DNA from: Candidatus Cloacimonadota bacterium
Lineage (GTDB): Bacteria; Cloacimonadota; Cloacimonadia; Cloacimonadales; JAOZMQ01
Length of the DNA: 14,944 nt
NCBI GenBank assembly: GCA_029934195.1
Contig: JAOZMQ010000030.1
Span: forward strand, 1 to 14,944
Direction of reading: 5' to 3'
Below the pieces are notes generated by a model, which saw only the letters and a program-made list of their open reading frames with translations, was not told the DNA's origin and did no database searches. The position numbers and the translations under genes are program-made. Shown piece by piece: positions 8,901 through 14,944 of this stretch (within the stretch, counting starts at the first letter, position 1; every line of letters starts with the position of its first letter).

Positions 8901-9541
8901 AAAATAGAGATTCATTTGAATTTACGCATCAACAAGCAAATAAAGATTTTGTAGAGATTTCTTTTACTGAAAATCAATTAAGATGTAAATCCATTGGGGA
9001 TCTTTTTGCCTTCTCGCTAAAAATTGATTCTGAAGAAAACGCAATTTATGATTATGAAACCAAGTTTTTATCTGCAAAAAATTTGAATCAGATAGGAATT
9101 GCATCAGCTGAAATTATAAATGGTGAATTTTTAAAGATCTCTCTTTCAGAAAAATTTCTTACAAAACTGAAGAAAAATAATTCTAAAGAATTAACTATAT
9201 TTATAACAGAAAATCATTTTTCAAAAACCATAATTCTACCATTACAAGATGAAAAATCAATACAACCAAACAAATATTGTGGAAATTATCCAAATCCATT
9301 TAATCCATCAACTACATTCTTTTTCGAGATAAAAGAAACTACAAACTTAAAGTTAAACATTTTTAACATAAAAGGTGAGTTAGTTAAAAAAATCTATGAT
9401 AATGAAATCGAAAATGGACATCATGAAATTCTGTGGAATGGATTAAATGAACAAAAGGAAAATGTTAGCTCTGGAGTTTATTTTGTGAGAATAACACTTG
9501 GCTCAAAAAATGAAAACAGAAAAATATTATTGCTGAAATAG
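5996..9541 (+). CDS. Large secreted multidomain protein with dockerin-type repeats and C-terminal sorting-type domain
   Basis: This is a 1181-residue exported protein. Residues 1-22 are a signal peptide (MYRK, hydrophobic core, cleavage likely after CFA). About 55-300 is a repetitive beta-propeller-like region with NHL-style turns such as DLDGNYI and FDGHFMYGG. About 400-495 is a FnIII-like module and 500-645 a jelly-roll (MAM/ConA-like) module ending IDRIYLDDVVLKYE. About 651-730 resembles a carboxypeptidase-regulatory fold, and 734-890 is an unassigned beta domain. Residues 896-961 hold two dockerin type I loops: D-V-D-M-N-L-D-I-E-S-Y-D and D-V-D-G-N-N-S-I-M-A-I-D, each followed by a helix. 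After a further beta domain, YPNPFNPS (from 1098) opens a FlgD-Ig/type IX sorting-like tail ending in a basic/Leu-rich KILLLK. No catalytic domain is visible, so an adhesive or surface role is an inference. It is probably monocistronic; the convergent kinase gene ends 19 bases away. Confidence 0.85.
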   Translation: MYRKIILIVIIEILFLSHCFAFDSIIITDANKNLREFNSSKKHNKIVTDSSPDSIKCINIQADAYMDLQFEYNLYENSGNIMSQAGCECDGNFIYTTVWNSNDILIFDLDGNYIESFQIEGVNYLRDLAFDGHFMYGGSADNFFYKMDFSSQELIEIISSPEKVRSISYDERYDAFWVNNWDSDIYLIDRQGFSIMQIEQCPSIYGSAYDDISEGGPYLWVFSGTNSAYDKHFEQIDLNTLEFTGLAYQVSTSFNGNTGVAGGCFISDGIIEDSFSICGLIQANGFVGYELAEQSYFAIPDKSTEMEVLPDMFGELSAEIQWINPLCDIFANPLTAIDSVVIYFDNISSATILSPQPGANESLTINNILSNGFHLISIKAFNEFGGGRLISKNQWIGFDVPNAVTNLILEDNNGDAQLFWENPIDGLHNLFLSPLTGYKIIRSDGEEFFLNGITDSWVDTSVPEPRNYWYEVITINDFGEGGILRSNFELLFSENILVFEEFYDYLPEGWSVEGETNNWEQSFTNIAGNISPEAKFSWYPDFQGEQKLISPAYNTLGAFCLNLTFNYLVYDWIGGTTFGVKASTNGVDWFPIWSEEIYGNVPATTKRVMINSQQFFSDSFQFAFFFEGDSNNIDRIYLDDVVLKYEPNPPGIISGHVDIVNTILPYDIEDVVIEAEMISVHPDSFGNYEFEIFEGIHNIKASLLGFENVSNYSVEVISNETTPNIDFLLNPNFWYQWNDDDIENSLGLSEGGTFQVASRFENGDLPAGFVIDGAKLKIDTENCELIFRIWESLENNIPENLIYEQDISDLYEPNCQWTLVLEEEILVDNFHDYWIGFQVTHANNTYPVACDTGPAISEKGDWIYINNEWSQLSLISQYNINWAIAAHIGLTDEPLYGDVDMNLDIESYDAAITLQYALDMDPIPEIDPTPWEEVRLLQADVDGNNSIMAIDASLILQFVIGIITEFPVQNRDSFEFTHQQANKDFVEISFTENQLRCKSIGDLFAFSLKIDSEENAIYDYETKFLSAKNLNQIGIASAEIINGEFLKISLSEKFLTKLKKNNSKELTIFITENHFSKTIILPLQDEKSIQPNKYCGNYPNPFNPSTTFFFEIKETTNLKLNIFNIKGELVKKIYDNEIENGHHEILWNGLNEQKENVSSGVYFVRITLGSKNENRKILLLK

Positions 9542-9560
9542 TTGATTTTTAAAGATTTAC
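9542..9560. other. Short convergent gap between secreted-protein and kinase genes
   Basis: Only 19 bases separate two stop codons facing each other. No GC-rich hairpin is present. The gap is AT-rich with a short T5AAA run, so transcripts from both sides probably read into each other or end by another mechanism. Confidence 0.5.
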
Positions 9561-11111
9561 TTATTTTTTGGGTAATCCAATTACAAATTCAGATCCTTTG
9601 TTTAGAGAACTTCTAACTTTGAGATAACCATTATTTTTTTCAATGAAATTTTTACAAATCAACAGCCCTAAACCAGTACCTTTTTCGTCATTTGTGCCTG
9701 ATGTAGAAAAATGCACACTCTTATTAAATAGTTTGCCAATATCTTCTTCTTTCATCCCCTTTCCAGTATCTGTAATGGAAATTTCAATATATTCATTTTT
9801 ATCAAAATTTTGGATTCTAATCTGTCCATTATTAGTAAATTTAACAGCATTTGTTATCAGATTTCTAATAACGATACTCATCATATTGGCATCAACAAAA
9901 GCTAATAAATCTTTATTAACTTGGTTAAAAATTTTAATTCCTTTTTCTGTTGCAATCGGATTATTTAGACTAATTGATTTTTCAATAATTTTAAATATCT
10001 CTATTTTCTCTGGATTAATGGAAAATTCATCTGTCCGAGATTTTCCCCATTCCAGCATATCATTAAGCAAATCTCCAATTTCACTGGAAATAAAATTCAT
10101 TCTATTCATCAATTCTTTATTTCTTTCAACAGACAACTCATCAGAATATTTTTTTAATAATTCACTTGTAGAAATTAAAATTTGGATTGGATTCTTTAAA
10201 TCATGTGCTATAATATCAAAAACATTATTTTTTATAGAAGTGGGTTTATTCAATCCTTGTTCTTTATTTTCAATTACTTCCATATATTTTTTTTGATCGG
10301 TAACATCTTCAGTAACAATCAAAGTAGATAAAATATTGTTTTCGGGATCTCTTACTGATATTTTTTTATTTCTTAGAATTCTTTGACCTAAATTCTTGCT
10401 AAAATATTTTTTTTCTATTACCTCTTTCTCTGAATTTATATTCTCCGACATCTTCAATATTTCAGAAATTTCACAATTTTTCATCTCACTAACTTTCTTT
10501 CCAACAATGTCTTCCTCTGATATAGAATATAATTTTTCGCAAGAATTATTCCATACTGAAAACACATTTGAATCTGTTCTGATAGCACAAATTGCATTAG
10601 GTAAGTTATTTAAAAGTGCATAAAGAAATGCTCTTTTTTCTAAAAGTGAAAATTCAATTTCTTTTCTAAATTCAATTTCATCTATCAATTTTTCATTTAA
10701 TATCTTTAATTGTGTCTTTGATTTTATTAATTGAATTTGAGTACTTATCCGTGATAAAAATTCATCGCGGTTAAAAGGTTCTTCAAAAAAATCAATAGCA
10801 CCTGCTTCAAAAGCATATTTGAAAGCATCAGTTTTGTTGACAAAGCTATAGCAAATAATTGGAAGACTTTTCAAATTTTCACAATCTTTCAGTTTCCGAC
10901 AGGTTGAAAAACCTTCAAAATTAGGGATAGAAATTTCTAACAAAATAATGTCATATTTCTCTGGATTACTATTATAAACTTCTTCATCTTTTGCATACAC
11001 AATACTGAAATCATAATCTTCATCATCAAAATAGTTTTCAATAATGCTAACTTTTTCAGCAGTTTCAAAAATAAAAAGAATACTGGCTTTTCTGAAGTTA
11101 TCTATAATCAT
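9561..11111 (-). CDS. Cytoplasmic sensor histidine kinase with degenerate N-terminal receiver (REC-PAS-HisKA-HATPase)
   Basis: This 516-residue protein lacks membrane segments and a signal peptide. Residues 8-125 are a receiver-like domain, 126-155 a linker helix, about 160-275 a PAS domain, 296-360 a HisKA dimerisation domain and 375-516 a HATPase_c domain. The kinase half looks intact: H-box IAHDLKNP with H303, N-box RNLITNAVKFT with N417 and N421, G1 DTGKGM with D448, and G2 GTGLGL at 478-483. The receiver is abnormal: the phospho-accepting Asp is Glu (LLEISIP, E59), the N-terminal acidic pair is absent (ILFIFETA), and the Lys of the usual K-P-F is Glu (E111). It is therefore likely a pseudo-receiver. 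ATG 11111 follows a very good GGAGATA site. It lies 27 bases after a large secreted-protein gene, so the two are probably one operon. No partner response regulator lies in the window. Confidence 0.92.
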   Translation of the reverse strand: MIIDNFRKASILFIFETAEKVSIIENYFDDEDYDFSIVYAKDEEVYNSNPEKYDIILLEISIPNFEGFSTCRKLKDCENLKSLPIICYSFVNKTDAFKYAFEAGAIDFFEEPFNRDEFLSRISTQIQLIKSKTQLKILNEKLIDEIEFRKEIEFSLLEKRAFLYALLNNLPNAICAIRTDSNVFSVWNNSCEKLYSISEEDIVGKKVSEMKNCEISEILKMSENINSEKEVIEKKYFSKNLGQRILRNKKISVRDPENNILSTLIVTEDVTDQKKYMEVIENKEQGLNKPTSIKNNVFDIIAHDLKNPIQILISTSELLKKYSDELSVERNKELMNRMNFISSEIGDLLNDMLEWGKSRTDEFSINPEKIEIFKIIEKSISLNNPIATEKGIKIFNQVNKDLLAFVDANMMSIVIRNLITNAVKFTNNGQIRIQNFDKNEYIEISITDTGKGMKEEDIGKLFNKSVHFSTSGTNDEKGTGLGLLICKNFIEKNNGYLKVRSSLNKGSEFVIGLPKK

Positions 11112-11114
11112 CGA

Positions 11115-11121
11115 TATCTCC
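11115..11121 (-). promoter_or_regulatory. Strong Shine-Dalgarno site of the histidine kinase gene
   Basis: GGAGATA on the minus strand lies 3 bases before ATG 11111 (6 bases from the GGAG core). It is the best ribosome binding site in the window and fixes the kinase start. It lies in the 27-base gap after the upstream secreted-protein gene, so the kinase can be translated independently from a shared mRNA. Confidence 0.75.
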
Positions 11122-11138
11122 TTTAAATTAATCAGAAA

Positions 11139-14100
11139 CTATTTTAAAAAAAGTAATTTAGAGTAGGTAGTCTCTCTTCTATCTGTAGATATTTTCAGGA
11201 AATAAACACCAGAAGAAACCATTTTATTATTTGAATTGGTCCCATTCCAATTAATTGTATGAGATCCTTTTTTTAATTTTTCATTTAATAGAATTTTTAC
11301 TCTTTGCCCCTTTACATTATAAACTGAGAGATTTACATTTCCATCAACCAAATTATTAAAGAAAATTGTTGTCGAATTGCTTCTTGAATTATTCCCTCCA
11401 AATGGATTTGGATAATTGTAAAGGTTTACTGAATCAAGCTTTAAAACATTCTCTTTTGCTATTAAATTTGTATTGCGAGTGAAAATATTGAAAGACATCC
11501 GATAATCTGTTGGTATAAATGAAATTTCATCATCAATAAATTCATAAATTTCATTATCAATCTCACCAAAAATTTTTAAATCTTTAGGAAAATTTTCTTT
11601 TTCAATTTTCAAGATTACTGGATTCAAATTATCAAATTCGGCAGTGATTTCCCATTTTTTTTCAGTAATAGAATTTTTCATAGATAGAGGTTTAAAATCA
11701 GTAATTAAGCGAGATTTTTCAATAGTTTTTTCTTTCACAAAATAAAGATTGAGATTTGGTTTCTCTGAAATAAATGGCAATTGATGAAGCTCAAGATTTT
11801 CATCAAAAGATTCTCTATCCAAATCTTTTACACCCAAAAAAACTTGATTACTCACAATATCTGCTTGTTGCAAATTGAGTGCTAATTGCCAACCACTTTC
11901 ATAAATTGGATAATAAACATTCTTTTGAAACGGTATTATTTTAATTTCAATATCATCCGCAAAAGCTGTAATAAAAAAAGATTCTCCAATCTGAATTTCT
12001 TTTACTTGTCTGTAATTTCCGGCTCTATACGTAAAAACCAAAGGTGATATTAAATTGCATTGAACTGCATCAAAAAAAGTATAATTTTGATTGTTGAAGA
12101 TGAAATTCAAATCATTAACCAATTTATTTTGTAAAAGTAAATTGGGGATAAGGTTAAATCCTTGTATCAAATTACGTGTATAAAATTGTTTTTGAATTGT
12201 TCCTTGCATAGAAAACTCTTTTGATTCAGTGCAATTTATCAAACAGCCATTCTCTGAAGTAAATAATTCTACAGGATTATATGAGCCTGAACCTGAATAT
12301 TCAAAAAAATCTCCTTCAAAACCAAAATCGTTTAAGCTTGAAATTGGAGTATCTATTAGGGGGTTTGCACTCAAGTCAAAACCAGTTTCAAAATAATATT
12401 CATATTCTGAAGGAAAAATTGCGAATTGATATGGAGAAATTGACGGAATACAATCACCATTATCATAGTATGTCGAAATAATTAGACGACAATTTGTTCT
12501 CGTTAAATTTTCTGGAAATGTCCAAGAAAATGCATGCACATTTGGTGGTAAACCTGTTGCCAAAGGAATGCTATCAATTTCAGTTTGTATGTAAACAGAA
12601 ATTGAATCTGCTAAAAAATTATAGCTGTTTGTCCACATAAAATAATTACTATCGCCTGCTTGGAAAATTTTATTTCCAATATTTGGAATATTAGCTTTTG
12701 GCTTTAGATTACCCCAATATAAAGTAAAAGTTTCAAAATTTTCATTACTTGCGTTGAAAGTAACATTCTCCTCAAATAGATTATAATATTGTGAATTAGA
12801 ATTTCTTCTAAGATATAACTTTTCTGAATTTCTTTGATTATCACCAGTATATTCAATACTAAAATCTTCATTAAAAATATCCGTTTTTACTCTATAAGTC
12901 CAGGTTTTGTATTCATTTTCTACATCAAAATTATCTTTAATATTCTGAAATAATTCTTTGTTATTATTCCAACTACTTTCATAAAATTCCGAGTAAATAT
13001 AATCTGAAGGTGGTATATTAGGATGTAAAATATCATAATCTACTTCAAAATAATCACTTGCTGAATAATTGTATCCAAACCTCACAGAATCGGTATAAGT
13101 CTGAGACAAATTTGAAATTGAAATTTGGTAAAGCCCAGCCGGAGAACCTAATTTGAGATCATTATTATAAAGAATTTCTCCATTATTTTTCTGTGATGCA
13201 ACTTTGTAATAGTACAAAAGATCATTTTGAACATCAATATCAGAATAAGAATAATCAACATTTGTGGAATCCATACCAGCGAGAGAAGGATTAGTTTCCC
13301 AAGAATCTATAACTTCAAAACCGTTATAAGGATTATCGGATCTTTCAATTACAAAACCGGCATTATCCTGCTGATATTGTGCTCTCCAAGTCAAAACTAC
13401 TTTTTCAGAATATGATAAAGATTTCAGATAAATAATTTTTGCAGAGGAAGTTAAAGATGAAATTTCATTTGATAATTCTGAAATATTATCATTATAATCA
13501 AGAGCACGAATCTGAAAATAATATTGAGAATTTGGTTGTAATCCGGTAATTTGAAGTTCTTCTGTAGCTTGACTTGCTAATTTAGTGCTGTTTGTTCTAT
13601 TTTTAATACTATAATTACCATTTTGTATCGGCTCTTGAGAATATAATACTTCATAAGTTTTAAAATCAAAATCAGATGAACGTTGCCAACTTAGAGTAAT
13701 TCTATCATAAGATTGTGAAATTACTTGTAAGTTTTGTGGAGTATCGGGAGAAGAATAATCATTAAACACAAAAACATCTTCCAAAACATTGGCAACGGCA
13801 TTTACCCAAGGCGAATAATAGGCTAAAGTATTATCAAAAAGATGGTCATAATCAAACACACATAGATCCGCATCATATCCATAAAACCACTTATAATTCA
13901 TTTCATTTTGAGGATAACAATTTGGCAATTCATCCATTTCAATATGAAAAAATGGATCGAAAGAATCATAATCATTCCAAGATGTGGCTGTATAAGCCAA
14001 TTGTCGATTGTTTGTATAGCCAGGCAAATCTATATCTCCTGAAACCTGTAATGAATCCTCACCATTTATATAATAGAAATCTCCATATTCATTTAATGCA

Positions 14101-14944
14101 CAATAATAATCTTCAATTGTAACATCCGGATGAAAACCAATTGTATTAGCTGGAATTACAACATAAGGAGTAGAATTTATTAAATCTATGTGGTTGAATG
14201 ATAAATCTCTTATAGGTAAATTTGGGGAAATTTTATATTTATTTCCAGCCGATATTTGACAACTATTGTGACCTACATGCCTATTCCAATCATAACTATG
14301 AATCTGAAGAGAAAATTCTCTACGTCCAAAAGAATCTCTCAAATAATCACATGCTGCTTGATAGGATTTATTAAAAATGTGGTCTTCAACTCTTGATGGA
14401 TCACTTAAGGATTTAGAATTTGTATATGAATTTACTCCAGTCCAATCAACTTCTCTTCCTGCTCCAGAAATCATCAAAAACATAGCATCAAAATCTTGAA
14501 AAGCTTTCACAGCTAATGGAATTGTATTAAAGTCATCACAAGGGTGAACCACATTTATAACCACCGGATATTCAGCTGCAGGATTAAAAATATACAAACC
14601 CCAACCATTATCAAAACTCCCAATCTCATCATCATCCGGAATATCAGTTCCATTGTCATCATAATAATCTAAATTAAGGTTTTCTCGTAAAAAATAATAG
14701 GTTCTGTTTGTATCCGTATCGAAAAATTCTATTATTTGGTAAGGAAAACCACTAAAATTTAATAAATTTTCGGCACTTACAAAATTTTGCTCCAAAAAAG
14801 CATTCATTATGTTTTCCCAATATGACAAATCACCATCAGTAGCATTGACAAAATCCCCAAAACCATTTGTTTGACGGTCATAAGGAGCATATAAATTGTA
14901 ATTTGCAGAAACAATTCCTTCGGAAATATGACTTGTCCAGTTAC
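11139..14944 (-). CDS. Large secreted FnIII protein with unassigned His/Asp/Glu-rich N-terminal domain (5' end missing)
   Basis: The frame stays open to the right window edge, so the start and signal peptide lie outside; 1267 complete codons are visible. The in-frame TTG at 14828 is not the start, because coding sequence (NWTSHISEGI...) continues upstream. In visible-residue numbering, about 85-385 is one globular domain with clustered possible metal or catalytic residues: HPCDD (133-137), SDPSRVEDH (E186, H188), QIHSYD (H215, D218) and H222/H225. It faintly recalls N-formylglutamate amidohydrolase/M14-like zinc hydrolases, which is a weak guess. Next come a clear FnIII domain (about 396-502, TPQNLQV...LSWQ), a second FnIII-like module, and several unassigned beta-rich domains. 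The last 91 residues, from YPNPFGG, form a FlgD-Ig/sorting-type tail (LSVYNVKGQRV, SSGVYFLKI). The kinase gene follows 27 bases downstream. Secretion is inferred from the tail and domain style. Confidence 0.8.
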   Translation of the reverse strand, partial: NWTSHISEGIVSANYNLYAPYDRQTNGFGDFVNATDGDLSYWENIMNAFLEQNFVSAENLLNFSGFPYQIIEFFDTDTNRTYYFLRENLNLDYYDDNGTDIPDDDEIGSFDNGWGLYIFNPAAEYPVVINVVHPCDDFNTIPLAVKAFQDFDAMFLMISGAGREVDWTGVNSYTNSKSLSDPSRVEDHIFNKSYQAACDYLRDSFGRREFSLQIHSYDWNRHVGHNSCQISAGNKYKISPNLPIRDLSFNHIDLINSTPYVVIPANTIGFHPDVTIEDYYCALNEYGDFYYINGEDSLQVSGDIDLPGYTNNRQLAYTATSWNDYDSFDPFFHIEMDELPNCYPQNEMNYKWFYGYDADLCVFDYDHLFDNTLAYYSPWVNAVANVLEDVFVFNDYSSPDTPQNLQVISQSYDRITLSWQRSSDFDFKTYEVLYSQEPIQNGNYSIKNRTNSTKLASQATEELQITGLQPNSQYYFQIRALDYNDNISELSNEISSLTSSAKIIYLKSLSYSEKVVLTWRAQYQQDNAGFVIERSDNPYNGFEVIDSWETNPSLAGMDSTNVDYSYSDIDVQNDLLYYYKVASQKNNGEILYNNDLKLGSPAGLYQISISNLSQTYTDSVRFGYNYSASDYFEVDYDILHPNIPPSDYIYSEFYESSWNNNKELFQNIKDNFDVENEYKTWTYRVKTDIFNEDFSIEYTGDNQRNSEKLYLRRNSNSQYYNLFEENVTFNASNENFETFTLYWGNLKPKANIPNIGNKIFQAGDSNYFMWTNSYNFLADSISVYIQTEIDSIPLATGLPPNVHAFSWTFPENLTRTNCRLIISTYYDNGDCIPSISPYQFAIFPSEYEYYFETGFDLSANPLIDTPISSLNDFGFEGDFFEYSGSGSYNPVELFTSENGCLINCTESKEFSMQGTIQKQFYTRNLIQGFNLIPNLLLQNKLVNDLNFIFNNQNYTFFDAVQCNLISPLVFTYRAGNYRQVKEIQIGESFFITAFADDIEIKIIPFQKNVYYPIYESGWQLALNLQQADIVSNQVFLGVKDLDRESFDENLELHQLPFISEKPNLNLYFVKEKTIEKSRLITDFKPLSMKNSITEKKWEITAEFDNLNPVILKIEKENFPKDLKIFGEIDNEIYEFIDDEISFIPTDYRMSFNIFTRNTNLIAKENVLKLDSVNLYNYPNPFGGNNSRSNSTTIFFNNLVDGNVNLSVYNVKGQRVKILLNEKLKKGSHTINWNGTNSNNKMVSSGVYFLKISTDRRETTYSKLLFLK

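Noticed and set aside
9643..10296. 217-codon plus-strand open frame opposite the kinase gene
   Set aside because: It lies wholly antisense to the conserved HisKA/HATPase coding region; its hydrophobic Ser/Ile/Phe-rich translation is what antisense reading of an AT-rich gene gives.
14826..14828. TTG as the start of the right-hand secreted protein
   Set aside because: The frame is open to the window edge with protein-like sequence upstream (NWTSHISEGI...), and no signal peptide follows the TTG; the gene is truncated by the window.
1..14944. CRISPR array, defence cassette, prophage or transposon
   Set aside because: I saw no regularly spaced repeats, transposase, integrase, terminal inverted repeats, nuclease/helicase defence genes, tRNA or rRNA on either strand.

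Overview
The window is an AT-rich stretch (roughly 30% GC by eye) of a didermic, Gram-negative-type bacterium of the Fibrobacterota-Chlorobiota-Bacteroidota (FCB) group or a relative. The evidence is an LptD of the Bacteroidota-like type and two very large secreted proteins ending in the YPNPF(N)P...SSGVYF...KLLL tail that is common in Cloacimonadota, Ignavibacteria and similar lineages. Cloacimonadota is my best guess. It is an inference from protein style, not from a marker gene.

Left part (1-5721), cell envelope. After about 330 bases with no convincing gene, a Wzx/MATE-like polysaccharide flippase lies on the plus strand (335-1795). Facing it is a minus-strand cluster read right to left: lptD (3133-5721), a GmhB-like HAD phosphatase (2558-3133) joined to lptD by a TGATG stop/start overlap, and a TauE/SafE-family membrane transporter (1784-2545) starting 12 bases later. 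The last gene overlaps the 3' end of the flippase gene by 12 bases. LptD inserts lipopolysaccharide (LPS) into the outer membrane, GmhB makes the heptose precursor of the LPS core, and the flippase moves lipid-linked glycans. The region is therefore LPS/surface-glycan themed, with the TauE-type transporter as an outlier.

Middle (5722-5995), divergent intergenic region. It holds a candidate lptD promoter, a strong imperfect hairpin with A-run/T-run flanks, and the leader of the next gene.

Right part (5996-14944), secreted proteins and signalling. A plus-strand gene encodes a 1181-residue multidomain secreted protein: propeller-like N-terminus, fibronectin-like (FnIII) module, jelly-roll module, carboxypeptidase-regulatory-like module, two dockerin-type calcium loops and a C-terminal sorting-type domain. 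Convergent to it is a minus-strand pair: a second giant secreted protein, cut by the right window edge, and 27 bases downstream a REC-PAS-histidine kinase. The kinase's receiver domain has Glu in place of the phospho-accepting Asp and also lacks other catalytic residues, so it looks like a pseudo-receiver. The partial protein carries an N-terminal His/Asp/Glu-rich domain that I cannot assign with confidence.

There are no RNA genes, CRISPR arrays, transposases or phage genes. Nothing here makes a clear new defence or mobile system. The best leads are the pseudo-receiver kinase in apparent operon with a secreted possible hydrolase, the unassigned domain of that protein, and the cysteine-free GmhB-like enzyme coupled to lptD.
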